From positions 17,568,501 through 17,632,500 of the forward strand of contig CM073886.1 in the NCBI GenBank assembly GCA_037176705.1: a stretch of DNA of 64,000 nucleotides, in the 5' to 3' direction. This document shows positions 45,447 through 57,140 of this stretch, in pieces. The translations under genes were made by a program, and so were the position numbers. Source of the DNA: Molossus alvarezi. Its lineage: Eukaryota; Chordata; Mammalia; Chiroptera; Molossidae. How positions within the stretch are numbered: the first letter of the stretch is position 1; the number at the start of each line of letters is the position of its first letter. Under the pieces are notes generated by a model. That model was given only the letters and a program-made list of their open reading frames with translations, searched no databases and was not told where the DNA came from.

Positions 45447-46590
45447 CTGAGGGATAAAGGAGGGAAGGTATAAGTTCTATGAATGGATTCTGCTAGAGGT
45501 ATTACTGTGGTCTTAAGACCACCTCTCCCAACATCCTCCTGGTTGGCCTATGTCTTCTGGTGGACTATGGCTCCAGGTGGCCACCCAGGAGCTTCCGACT
45601 TGTCTTTCTGGAGGGGCAACCATTGGTAGCGCAAAGGAAAGGCTTATCACATCTCACACATGCCAGATTGGATCTGCTCCCTGGAACAGACTTCAGCACA
45701 GGGAACTGGTGTTGGCTGTGGAAGCTGATGAAGGAGGAAGGAAGGCAGGGCATAGGGGGCCAGGTTCCTCGGATTAGTCTGCGTCTAGAAGCTAAGAGCC
45801 TGGGATTTGGACACTTCCTGTGGGATTACTTTTCTTATCTTCTGCCTGTGATGTTCTGATTCAATATTAAACATCCAGTCAGCCCAATTCTCAGCAAACT
45901 TCCCAGGGTTTCTTCTAGGACTCCCATGGGCTGTGCTGTTCAAGAGAGCCAATGGAATCAGGAACGATTTCTGGACATAAATGGGTGTAGACTAATTTCT
46001 CTGTACTTGAGGGAGGAAGGCAGATGTTGGGGAATGGGAATAAGCTAGATTGTTCCTGAAGACACAGGAATTGAACCGAGTATGAAGAAGCCCTGTGATC
46101 TTACACCGAACCAGGGACAAGGGGAGTGCACATAGGGGGCAATCTAAGGGGAGACCTGAGCTCCTATTCCTCCCAACTCCTGGAAGAGAAAGACTCAGGA
46201 TGACCCTGCTGACTGTAATAAGATAGTGATGATTTCTCTTATGTCCAAAGACATTCATGGTCATGGGAACAGGGAAGGGAAAAGCTCTCTGCTGGGTCAG
46301 AGTCACCACCAGGTTGCTGGTGGATAAAGTCCCCCTAGGGTGGCCAAGGCTTTCAACCAGGAAGATGCAAAAAGAGTTGTTGCTATAAAGCTTGACACAG
46401 TTGTCTCCACCTTGTAGGTAGGCCAGCCATCCAGCTGCGTGTGGGGTTACTGGAAAGAGTCTGTGTGCTACCAGGGGTTGGGGCCTTGGAGTATCAGGAT
46501 TCTTGGTCAGGGATCTAGGGTCCATGGGAGCTGGGCACCAACCCTGCCATGACTTCTGGACTTGCTGTGTGAACTTGAACAAACCCCCAA
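45447..46590. other. Upstream intron of ENPP7-like gene, no feature seen
   Basis: I find no exon. A 219-codon open frame on the - strand (45992-46651) overlaps a MIR and has no recognisable domain. Confidence 0.45.
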
Positions 46591-46805
46591 CCCTCCTGGC
46601 CTTGGTTTGCCTGTGTGATAGAGCACACATTACCATGCTGTGCACCAACACTTCAGGTCCTTTAGGGACATTAGTTCATGTAATTCTCCCAATAGTCCTG
46701 CAAGTGGGTATTATGATTGTTACCTTTAGAGATTTCTCTTTACAGGAAACTGAGGCACAGAGTTTGCTCAAGGTCATGCGGCAGAGCCAGGCTTTGAACT
46801 TGTGA
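46590..46805 (-). repeat. MIR SINE, antisense
   Basis: It reads TTCATGTAATTCTCCCAATA, GTCCTGCAAGTGGGTATTAT and CAAGGTCATGCGGCAGAGCC. Confidence 0.7.
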
Positions 46806-46834
46806 CGTTTGGCTATAACTCATGCATTTTTGTT

Positions 46835-47560
46835 ATTTTATTCAGGTAAAATTTACATAATTTAAAGTAAACCATTAACATTTTAAAGTGTACGATTTAG
46901 TGGCATTTTCTGTAGTCACATCGTTGTGAAATGATCACCTCTCTCTCGTTCCAAGATATGTTCATCACCCCCAAAGGAGACCCTGTATCCATTAGTAGTC
47001 ACCCCACATTCCTCCATTCCCCTGCCCGGTCAGCCACTAATCTACTTTCTGTCTACGGGTTTGTCTGTTCTGGACATTTCATAGAAATGGAATCATACAG
47101 TATTGACTTTTTGTGTGTCTGGTTTCTTTTATTGACACAGTGTTTTCCAGGTTCATCTGTTCTGTAGCATGTTTCTGTACTTCATTCCTTTCCATGTTTG
47201 GGTAGACTAGAATTTGTTTATCCACTCATCAGTTGATGGACATTTGGGTTATTTTCACTTTTTTGTCGACTGTGAATAATGCTGCTATGAACATTCATGT
47301 CCAGGCATCTGTTTGAGTCTCCGCTTTTCATTCTTTTGGGGCTAGAACTGCTAGGTCATATGGTAACTCTCTGGTTTGAGGGACCGCCAGACTATTTTCC
47401 ACGGTGGTGCACCATTTTCCATTCCTACCAGCAATGTACAAGCGTTCCAATTTCTCTGCGTCCTCACCAACACTTGTTATTTTCCCTTTTTTTTTTTTTT
47501 TTCATGATGGCCAACCTAGTGGATGGGAAGTGGGATCTTATTGCGCTTTGACTTGCATTT
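46835..47560 (-). repeat. Old L1 3'-end fragment, antisense
   Basis: It reads the L1 3' end backwards: GTAAAATTTACATAATTTAA, CATCACCCCCAAAGGAGACC, GGACATTTCATAGAAATGGA, TCATCAGTTGATGGACATTT, CCATTCCTACCAGCAATGTA and CACTTGTTATTTTCC. Confidence 0.8.
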
Positions 47561-47974
47561 CTCAATGTCTCATGGTGTTGAACATCTACAGCCGGTGCTT
47601 TCAATCACTGCTATACTGTATCTCAGGAGTGGGGGTTGATTACCTCGAGTGGGAGCACTTTGTTACTGGTAGGTAGTGGCCATAAGGGGCAAGAACCTTT
47701 CGAGCCTCACAGATGAGTGATGGAAGCCTTCTGGAATCTGCAGTGAGCCCTCTGCTTGTACTGCCTGCTTCTCCCGACCAGCCACGCCAATTCCAGCACA
47801 TGACGTGGAAGCAGAGATAATTCTCTCAGGGAGTGGCTCTACTTTGCCTTTTTCTTTTTCAACCTGTATTATTCTGGATTCTGTGCTATCTTCCTGCCCA
47901 GTAAAAAGCAAATCACCCTAGGATTACAAACACCTGCCATTTCACCCATTGTAGTGTTTTCCCGTGGTTGTTTT

Positions 47975-48145
47975 CTACCACCAGCTCTAGACTCAGTTGA
48001 ATTGCTTGTTAAAACACAGATGCCCTGGTCCCCATTCTAGCCTTTGCTGAATCCTCACCTCTGGCATGGGGTCTGGGAGCCTGTGTTTTAACAAGCTCTC
48101 CAGGTGGTTTTAATGCCCACTGACACACCAGAATTACTGGTTCAG
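47975..48145. repeat. MER5-like hAT-type remnant
   Basis: Inverted-repeat-like arms (TTGTTAAAACACAGATGCC and its partner GTTTTAACAAGCTCTCCAGG) surround CCCCATTCTAGCC...TGAATC, as in MER5. Confidence 0.55.
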
Positions 48146-49980
48146 GGGCTGTTAGTCATTCACACATGCATGTTAGTCATTAACATATATATATTAATTC
48201 TAGCAGATGTCCCATTACCAAGGAACCAGGGGGAGGGCAGGAAGCCATCAAAACCTGGCTCACTCTAGTATCTGGGAGAGCTTGGGGGTCCAGAGCCACT
48301 GGGAGGACTTGGGAGAAGGGATGGGAGAAAGCAAAGGATGCCATGGACAGAGAAACTGCCCCTCCTTGTCCCTTAGGATGCTGCTCGCATGCCCTGGGGC
48401 CCAGAGGTCAGTTATAATTTCAGTTCAGTAGACTAGCCTGGGAACCAACCATAGAACCCATTTTCCCCCTCTAAACGATGTTACCCAAGTTTCAGACAAC
48501 TAAGCTAAAATGAGCTCAGGAAGCATGACCCTTCCATGCGGCAGCAGGGCTAGTTTCAGTAATTGCACAAAGAGAGCCATCTCTGTGGTATTTGGGTTAT
48601 TTCCACCCTGACACTTAAAGGCATGTTCTAAATCCGGCCAGCGGCTGGGGACCACTAATGACCCAGCAGAGGCTTGCACTGCCCGGTTGATTCCTCCTTC
48701 CCGCTGCTCGGGCCTCTTTATCCCAGTCAAGGGCCAGTTCTGGAATGTGGGCGACACATGACAGAGAAGAAAAGCTGAGGAACAAACAGCTATAGGGAGC
48801 AGCTTTCACATTTTACTTAAATTGCCTTTTCTACTCTGGAGAGACAACCAGGGACCTGGCTGGAAAAACGATGTGAAGTGTCCACTGTTGGTTGTGCCTG
48901 GAGTTCCGGAAGCGGCAAAGGAGTGGGTTTCACTCAGGTCAGGAGAAGCTACAGTGTGATGCTGCACCAGGGGGGCTGGACTGGAGTAGAGGGTTCACTC
49001 TGGCCCTCACTCTCACACCGGGCCTCAGTTTCCCTTTTTGTAAAACAAGCCAGGTTAGCGATTTCCAAGGGCCCTTCTGGCTCTGTCATGCATGCTGTTT
49101 CAGTCTGGTGATGTGGGTAATTATGCAAGTTAAACAGGAATTGGGATGAGTGCTCCTTGTGAGATGCCTGCTGCATGCCAATTTTGCTTTTAATCAGGGT
49201 ACAATGCAGCCTCCCACACCATATCAGTTATGCCAAGGTGTGGGTAAATTCACCCAGCCAAACATTTCAGGTCTGGGAACAAACCCAGATAGATTCAGCT
49301 CCTTCTTTTAGTTCTCAGGGGCCGACATTTTATTTCTCAAACTTACAACATGAAGTTAGGAAGCCATGAAGTCCAGAGTTTGGTCCAACTTTTCCTTTCT
49401 CCTTCCCTTTCTCAAATATTTTGAGCCAAATACTAGCCTAGATTAGCTCATAGTATTTATAGCGGGGGGGTAGGGGTGGGTGGGGGGGTGGGGGGGGAGG
49501 CAGGGGAGAGAGTTAAAAACAGAAAAAGTATGTTCTGGAGTGCCTGCCGTGCTCACAGGTACACTTTCTTAGAACCTCCCTACTCATAAATCCTGCTGAA
49601 AGGTGGGTCTAGGCACTGTATCCTCCCTCTATTCAGTTGGTTGTCCCGAAATCCAGTTTTTTCTCTCTCTCACGACTTGAACCAAGAGACACAGTAGCTA
49701 ATCAGCTGGCGGTGGGCTCTGCTGTCTACCATGGTGACCATGAGTAGAAAGAGAAAGACGGTGTGAGTGAGAGAACCAGAGATAAGAAAGTCCATGGGGC
49801 CGATGAAAAAAGACCACGGTGCTTCCGAGAGCCAGAAAGAGGATGTTTCCATTCTCTAATGGCCTCTAATTTGGTTCTCATGTCCATGACTTTGCCCATT
49901 AGAGCCTTGCAGTTCAGTCCTTCCCTTGAGCTAGCGTGAATGGATGTTTGTGTCTTACAACCATTTTTCTCTGACACGGC
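48146..49980. other. Unassigned non-coding stretch
   Basis: A G-rich simple tract lies at 49464-49510. No gene, clear repeat or splice-bounded open frame is recognised. Confidence 0.4.
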
Positions 49981-49989
49981 TGAGAGTAG

Positions 49990-50095
49990 GGCAGCGCCTC
50001 ATATATTTTGATATCTCCCTGGCACAAAGCATAGGGCTTTACCCGTAATAGGCATGCAACAGATGTTTGTTGAATTTAATTGAATGAACTCCCTC
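49990..50095 (+). repeat. L2 LINE 3' fragment
   Basis: It reads CTGGCACAAAGCATAGGGC, GTAATAGGCATGCAACAGAT and GTTTGTTGAATTTAATTGAA. Confidence 0.5.
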
Positions 50096-51260
50096 CCACT
50101 CCCCATCCCATTTGCAGATGACCAGTTATGACCTGAACAAATAGAAAGCAGAGCTTGATTTAGTCAAAAGTCAATTTGAAAAAAAATACTCTAGTAGGAT
50201 TAAAATAAACCATGCTATAATTATTAACTCAGTAAGAGCATCCCCCCACATTTCCTCAGCTTCTACCTACTAATTTTCGGGTGAAACAGTATATATATTT
50301 GCAAATAGTCCATTTAGGCATCCACACACTTTCATACATTCACTTACTTGACAATAATTTGAGGACCTACTATGTGTCATTGAATAATTCCTTCGAACTG
50401 ATCTACTAATCTACCATATAAGCTATAAATGTATTTTCATTTTCCTTCTGTTTTGTAAGGTCCAGTGCTTCATTAAGTTCACATACCCAAAACCAAAGAA
50501 GGAAGTGTCTTATTCACCAGCTGGTATGAAGTCAGTGAGGAAGAGCACCTGCTACATCAAGTCAACCGACCACTTTTTATCAACCCAGTGCTCCAACCGT
50601 GAGCAGACAAGCTTATTCAGAACCACAGCCATGACACTGAGGGGAAAATAGCCTACAATGGGGCTCAAAACCACATTCACCCCAAGCCTACAACCCTGAG
50701 TGCTACCCATTGATAACATAACAAAAGCACTGAAATGAGAATAGTTGTCTCAATGCACCAATAGAAATTTAATACCTTATCAACTCCTGCTATAGAAATG
50801 AGGCTTGACCCCAACACTAGCACCAGATGATGGCAGGCCTTCTCTGGATGGAGAAAATAAAACCCGAGGGCACCCACTTCACTAAGCTGCTCTTGCTTGT
50901 GTGCAAATGCAAATGGGAAATGCTGACGCTGCTTCTTTTGGACATCGCTTTTTAATTATGACCATCAATAAATCACTTTATCCTTGGATAAGACTTGAGA
51001 ATGGCTCCAAGGCAGAGGCACGACTCCTTAGGAGCTAGGCCAGCAGAGAATGGGCTTTCTCACCCCCACCTCTTCCTTCAAACTGTGGTCAGAAACAGAA
51101 ACGCTCTCTCTAAGGAGCTGGAAGCAGATGAACTGCCCTTGAGTTCCATCTGGGAATCCTATTGACACACAGTTCTACCTTGGGCTGGCCGCTGTCACAG
51201 GGACAGGATCTGTCCTTGCTTCCGCATTTTTCCTCACTTCACTTTTCCCTCTTACCACTG
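50096..51260. other. Unassigned non-coding stretch
   Basis: No exon or confident repeat is seen here. Confidence 0.35.
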
Positions 51261-51267
51261 TAGTAGG

Positions 51268-51687
51268 CTCTTTCCCTCCAAGGATATGATCATATTCTTA
51301 TCCCCAGAACCTGTCAATGTTACCTTATTTGGAAACAGGGTCCTTGCAAAAGTAATTAAGGATCTAGAGATGAGATCATCCTGGATTATCTGTATGGGCT
51401 GTAAATCCAAAGACAAATTTCCTTATAAGCATCAGAAGAGGAGAGGACACAGAGAGGAGGAGGCAATGTGACCAGGAAGGGAGAGACTTGGAGTGATGCT
51501 GCCACAAGCCAAGGAATGCTGGCAGCCACCAGAAGAGACAAGGGAGGGTTCTCTCCTAGAACCTCTGAAGGGCGCACGGCCCTGCTGGCACCTGGATTCT
51601 GGAGTTCTCGCCTCTCCACATTTTGTTGCTTTAAGCCACCAGCTTATAGTACTTTGTTACAGCAGCCACAGGAAACTAATACACCTG
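51268..51687 (+). repeat. MaLR-type (MLT1-like) LTR remnant
   Basis: It reads TATCCCCAGAACCTGTCAAT, ACCTTATTTGGAAACAGGGT, TCATCCTGGATTATCTG, GCATCAGAAGAGGAGAGGAC and CTTTGTTACAGCAGCCACAG. It is an old solo LTR. Confidence 0.68.
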
Positions 51688-51799
51688 TGCTATCAGTCTC
51701 AGGCGGATTCAACCTGTCCTCTCACTCAGGGCCTTGGAATCCAGAGCAGTCATGATTTTTTGCTTGGTTGCTGTGGCGTTTGGGGCTGACCCTTCCTCT

Positions 51800-51960
51800 T
51801 GTGTGGTCCATGGACCCCTAGTGTCTGTATCACCTGGGAGCTTGGTAGAAATGTAGACTCTCAGGCCCCAGCACATATCCACTGAACCAGAATCTGCATT
51901 TTAACCAGATCCCCAGGAGGTTCATATACACATTCAAATGTGAGTAGCACTAGTAGAAGA
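51800..51960. repeat. MER5-like hAT-type remnant
   Basis: It reads GTATCACCTGGGAGCTTGGT, TCTCAGGCCCCAGCACATAT, CTGCATTTTAACCAGATCCC and CCAGGAGGTTCATATACAC. Confidence 0.6.
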
Positions 51961-52423
51961 GATGCTGAGGTAGCAATTAGATCTTTCTCCACTTGAAAGA
52001 ACTCCAGTTTCTTCAAGTTAAATCTGTTAAATACGGTGTGGCGGTCATGTAGAAACCAAACCAAACTCTTGGATTGGAAGTGCATACTGATGTGTTTGCT
52101 GTGGATGCAATGACCTCATGTCCGGCATTTGCTTTAAAAGATTCCAGAAAGGAAAGGAGGAAGGAGGGAAGGAAGAAAGGAAGAAAGAAGAAAGGGGCAT
52201 TGGTAGGGGGACTGTGGAGCTAGATTGGCAAAATGTGGACAAATTCTTGCAGCTTGGAGCTGGCTACCCAGTGGTTCAGTGTGCAATTTTCTCTACTTTT
52301 TCTGCAGAAAATTCCATAATGAAAATTTAGGAGATACCCTGGTTTCCAAGCCTTCAAATTTTTTTCATGATTCATTTTTTTCTCCTTTTGTGGAAGGACA
52401 GGTGTCGGAGGGACTTTTTTTTT

Positions 52424-52650
52424 TTTTAATCCTCACCCGAGGACATTTTCCCACTTTTTGTTCAGATAGAGTGGGAGGGAGAGAGAGGAAGATCGACGTG
52501 AAAGGGACACGTAGAGTGGCTGCCTCCCGAACGACCCAACTAGGACCAGGGACAAACTGCAACGGAGGTACGCGCCCTTAGTGGGAACCAAACCCAGGTC
52601 TCTCTGGACCGCAGACTGACGCTCTATCGCTGAGCCAAACCGGCCAGGGC
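52424..52650 (-). repeat. Ves SINE, antisense
   Basis: It runs from TTAATCCTCACCCGAGGAC to GAGCCAAACCGGCCAGGGC. Confidence 0.92.
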
Positions 52651-52971
52651 ACATTTTTTGTCTCAATCAGTGGTTTCTTGGCTCTTTGCCTGTGTTTTGG
52701 GCTTTACTGCCTTTCAGGACTTTTTTAGCGGGGAGCTATTGCTGGGGGAGCAGGATAGGAGCTGATTAACATTTACAGTATCTTCTGACTAGGTTTCCAA
52801 CAACATCTACTGGGCTTGTATTGTTACCGGCAGCAATAATTTAATTTCCTTTCTTTTTTCCTGCCTCTCTTATCTCTTGCAGACTCCCCCCCCCCCACCC
52901 CCAATGGCTAGATTGTCATATGTGTGACCTTCGGCTCTCTGATTTACATGTGCTTAGCATATTATACATCT

Positions 52972-53195
52972 AGTCCAGGGGTTCTCAACCAGTTGGTGAT
53001 TTTATCCCCCAAGAAACATTTGACAATGTCAGAAGCCAGTTTTGGTTGTCACAACTGGGGAGGGATGCTCTTGGCATCTATTAGGCAGAGGCCAGGGATG
53101 CTGCTAAATACTCTACAATGCACAGGGCAGCCCCTCCCCCCGAGACAAAGAATGATCTGGCCCAAAATGTTGATAGTGCTGAGGTTGAGGAACAA
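52972..53195 (+). repeat. MER20-like hAT-type remnant
   Basis: It begins CCAGGGGTTCTCAACCAG, reads AAACATTTGACAATGTCAGA, CAGGGATGCTGCTAAATACT, ATGCACAGGGCAGCCCC and GGCCCAAAATGTTGATAGTG, and ends GAGGTTGAGGAAC. This is the MER20 pattern. Confidence 0.75.
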
Positions 53196-54545
53196 AGGAA
53201 ACATGAGGCTTCCTTCGTTCCTGTCTCATGTAGGAGAGGGACTCATGACTAACTGCATCTATGGGACGTTTTTACCTCCGAGGATGATTTTGGGATGGAA
53301 TGTAAGCTACTGATTATTTGTGTGAGTTGTGCCCTGCACACCTCCAGAGGGCACCACCCACACGTTATTCATGAAAGTGATCCCTCCGAATTATGCTGTA
53401 CACAGTCTACATGGCTGTAAGTGGTGGCTCTGTTTTGGGGTTGCCCTGGGGCGAGGTTCTGGAACTGGGAGAAACTTAATTTCTGGTCAGCAGGAGCCCT
53501 GAGGCTACCATCCAGTGTCCTTTCGAGGAAGGAGACAAGGTTGAACAGAGAGGACCTCGCTTTTACTATTCTTGACCACCGTCTAGTTATGGAGCATCTC
53601 CTTTTCACCCTGGGGCCATATCCTTGCGACTAGATCTTAAATCGTCAAATTATAACATCGTGGCTTATGCTTTTGATAGCTTTTTGTCTGAAACATAGTG
53701 GTGATAGCTTCTTAATTTTCGTCAGTTCCTTGGGGGAGAGAATATATTTACGGTGCCGCCATAAGACTTCCTATCCGCCCACCATTTGCTTGGCAGGATT
53801 TCCTTAGTTTCAACAGCATAACTTACTTTTACTGGTCCTCAATCATTTTGCAATAAAAACTGAGATTGCAAAAATGTTCATTGTCATTACTAGTGATGGA
53901 ACAGTAAGTACAGGCTTCTCGAGAGAGAGGGGAAGTGGGTGATTTCAACTAGCAGAACGAGCTGCTAACCCTCAGAGAATGGCTCTTCATTTGGGTGAGA
54001 TCTGAGGGGAATAATGACAGAGTTCAGGGAGGTGGAGGGACAGGGCTGGGAGGTGGCTGTTTGCAAGTGTGATCACCGAATCCATGCCCTGTGGGTAGCC
54101 CCGTAGACAGAGGTGTGATTTCTTGGGACTGAGAACTGGGTCTCCGGACAGCAAACCCCATCCCTGCGCCGGGCCGGGGTGGTGGGCTCCTGCCATTTCT
54201 GCCAGTGCTGCTTCACTTGCTCGTCCCTGTGATTTTCCACTGGGGACCCACCCGCCCACCACTCACAGTCCACACGCTGTGTGGGGGACTGGTCACCCCC
54301 ACCTTGACCAGCGGGTGGGCGTGTGGCCCCAGTTTGGGTGTTCAGCATCATTCCAAACCCCTGGCTGCAGCGTTTGGTTTTGAGAAGCAGATCGGCCCAA
54401 TGAGTCATCTTGGGAATTTTGTGGTCACTCTTAGGAAAAAAAAGAGAGAGAAGAGGGAGGGAGGGACACACACACAGGTTATTTTCATGACATATTTGAG
54501 AACCTGGATGTAGCCACACCTGAAGATATCAATGAATTATGTGTT
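53196..54545. other. Unassigned non-coding stretch
   Basis: The region has some GC-rich sequence (54100-54400) with overlapping open frames on both strands that match nothing I know. Confidence 0.35.
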
Positions 54546-54551
54546 ATAGGA

Positions 54552-54992
54552 CCGTTATGAGTTGAATTATGTTCCTCGAAAAAGATAAGTTGAAGCTCAA
54601 CTCCAGGACCTCAGAATGTGGCCTTATGTGGAAACAGGGCCATGGCAGAGATAAAGTCATACTGGAGTAGGGTGGCCCCTAATCCAAATGACTGGTGTCC
54701 TTATAAGGAGATGGCCATGTGAAGACAGAGACACAGGGAGAACTCCATGGATTTCACGGAGGATTGTAGTGATGCAACTACAAGCCAAGGAACACCAAAG
54801 ATCCCTGTGACACACAGGAAGCTAAGAAGAGACAAAGAAGGATTCCCTATGGGTTTCATAGGGAGTGTGGCTCTAATGACACTTTGATTTCAGACTTCTG
54901 TCCTACAGAACTGCTAGACAACAAATTTCTGTTGCTATAAGCCTCCCAGTTTGTGGTGTTTTGTTATGAAGCCCTAGGAAATACATGTAAGT
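54552..54992 (+). repeat. MaLR-type (MLT1-like) LTR remnant
   Basis: It reads GTTATGAGTTGAATTATGTT, CTCAGAATGTGGCCTTATGT, ATACTGGAGTAGGGTGGCCC, GACTGGTGTCCTTATAAGGA and GTTGCTATAAGCCTCCCAG. Confidence 0.75.
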
Positions 54993-54998
54993 AGTTTT

Positions 54999-55253
54999 TT
55001 TTTTTTTTTTTAATCCTCACCCGAGGACATTTTTTCATTTTTTGTTCAGATAGAGTGGGAGGGAGAGAGAGTAAGAGAGAGAGAGAGAGAAACATTGATG
55101 TGAAAGGGACACATTGAGTGGCTGCCACCCACACAACCCAACCCGGGCCAGGGACAAACTGCAACCGAGATATGCCCCCTTAGCGGGAACCAAATCCGGG
55201 TCTCTCTGGACTGCAGGCTGACGCTCTAACCGCTGAGCCAAACCGGCCAGGGC
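54999..55253 (-). repeat. Ves SINE, antisense, with exact TSD
   Basis: It runs from TTAATCCTCACCCGAGGAC to GAGCCAAACCGGCCAGGG. The 15-bp duplication CATGTAAGTAGTTTT is identical at 54984-54998 and 55254-55268. Confidence 0.94.
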
Positions 55254-55329
55254 CATGTAAGTAGTTTTGATAGGGGAGGGGCATGTAATAGAAATAGAAT
55301 CACAGTTGTTTAATAACTACTCACTAGTC

Positions 55330-55725
55330 ACTAAAAAAAAAGAGATTTGCTTATAGACCCTGGGAAACTGAAGAACATGTTACAGAAGGAGAGATCAGCC
55401 CTGAAGATGAGGCAGCCCGGAGCCCAGATCAAGGACAGAATCTATCTGAAGAGAGGCAATGTTCCCGGGCTAATCTTTGTGAGGACAATGAAAAAAGACA
55501 GTCTCTGGGAACTCACTGACTTTAGATCTTTTTTCCACCCACTAGCCCTATATAAGAGTTGTTTGAAATGAAATGTCTCAGAGCAGAATTTACAGGGTGA
55601 CTAACTGCTCTCCCATACTGCTGGCATTATTGGAATAAACGCTCATTTATGATTCAACCCTGTCTCTTCTTAATCTGGCTCAAGTAGTGACAGGCGGTCT
55701 CGGACCCATTTAGTGTCCAGTATCA
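55330..55725 (+). repeat. Possible endogenous retroviral LTR
   Basis: The stretch has an LTR-like order: an A/G-rich start, a TATATAAG box at 55549-55556, an AATAAA at 55634-55639 about 80 bp further, then a CT-rich stretch (CCCTGTCTCTTCTTAATC). I could not fix the TG/CA ends or a target duplication, and no retroviral genes are near. The family is not recognised. Confidence 0.4.
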
Positions 55726-55742
55726 GTTTCAGATTAATAATC

Positions 55743-55835
55743 CTCTTCCTCCTCCTCTTCCTCCTCCTCCTCCTCCTCCTCCTCCTTCTTCTTCTCTCTT
55801 CCTCTTCAAAATCTTCCTCCTCATCAACATCGTCC
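55743..55835 (+). repeat. (CCT)n / (CTT)n polypyrimidine microsatellite
   Basis: An imperfect CTCCTCCTC run continues into CTTCTTCTC. Confidence 0.9.
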
Positions 55836-56084
55836 TCATCGTTTTAACCTAAGCAACAGGAAGGGCCTAATATTGACATGGTGACACACTGTAATGTGGG
55901 GAATCCAGCCTCTGTGGTCGCTCACTGCCCCTTTTGTATTGATCCCTGGGGCTTAGCGGTTACACCATAATTCTAGGGGCTTTCTGGAGCTCCACTCTGG
56001 GGCACCATCTCGTTTCCTGTTGCCGTAAAACAAAGGCTGATGCTCAACCCCTGATTTTCTGAGCCCCATCAAAGACCTGTTTGA

Positions 56085-56604
56085 AGTAGGCAGAATTCCA
56101 AGATGGCCCCCCAAATTCCTGTCCCCCATATACATGCTTTGTTTGAGTCTCTCCCCTTGCACATGGGTGTTACCTGTGGCTTGCTTCTAACAAATAGTAT
56201 ATGAAAAAGTTGAAGGGATTTTGCTGATGTAACAGAGGGCCCTAATCAGTTCACGTTGAGTTAATCAAAAGGAAAATTATTCAGGGTGGGCCTGACCTAA
56301 TCAGGTGAGCTCTAAACAGAGGGTCTAGAGGAGAGAGATGCGCTTCTTCTGGCCTTGAGGAAGCAAGCTGCCATGACTTCTAAGATGCAAGGAAATGATT
56401 TCTTCCAAAAACCGTGTGAGCTTGAGAGAAGACTCCAGCCTGGCTGACACCTTGCTTGCAGCCTTGTGAGACCCTGAGCAGAGGCCTGAACTCAGTCATG
56501 CTCAGACTCCTGACCTATGGAAACTGACCAATAACTGGCTATTGTTCTAAGCTGCTGAGTTCGTGGCAATTTGTTTCGCAGCCATAGAAAACTAATATAT
56601 CTTT
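56085..56604 (+). repeat. MaLR-type LTR remnant
   Basis: It reads AGGCAGAATTCCAAGATGGC, CCCAAATTCCTGTCCC, TTGCTGATGTAACAGAGGGC, GGGCCTGACCTAATCAGG, CAATAACTGGCTATTG and CATAGAAAACTAATATA. It is an old solo LTR. Confidence 0.65.
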
Positions 56605-56644
56605 CCATCTTAAGGAACTTTCAGGTTCTGTGGCCAAGCCCTGC

Positions 56645-56690
56645 TTTGTGTGTGTGTGTGTGTGGCATGGAGGTGGGGGGGGGGGGGTGG
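56645..56690 (+). repeat. (GT)n and G-run simple repeat
   Basis: About nine GT units are followed by a run of ten or more G. Confidence 0.9.
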
Positions 56691-57140
56691 CAGGTAGGGG
56701 GATGGAGCCAGGCAGCAAGAAGAAAACCATCTTGGAGGAAGTCATAACCCATCCAATGAGAGACGGGAGGATCTCGATGAATATGCAGGCCTGCCCAGTG
56801 CCCAGCCTTGGGGAGCTGGAGGGGGAATATCACCCCACAGCCTCGATCCTAGACCAGGGGTGAGGAACCTTTTTGTGCCTAGGGCCATTTGGATATTTAT
56901 AACACCATTTGCAGGCCTTACAAAATTATCAACTTAAAAATTAGCCTGCTATAGTTGGTCAAATATTTAATTAACTCACCCCTAATGCGATCGCTGGAAC
57001 TCTTCTTTGGTGAGGCGTGTGATGTCAGCTGGTATTGATGATGCTGCTACTCGCAGCTGCTTTTCCGGGTTTGCATCAGTCAGTCTGCAGCACAGTCAAC
57101 TGTTTGCGGTGGTAAGTTTTTAAAAGAACTGCTGGCAGCA

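Noticed and set aside
45992..46651. 219-codon open frame on the - strand
   Set aside because: It overlaps a MIR at one end and has no domain. Composition looks random and it does not continue the ENPP7-like frame.
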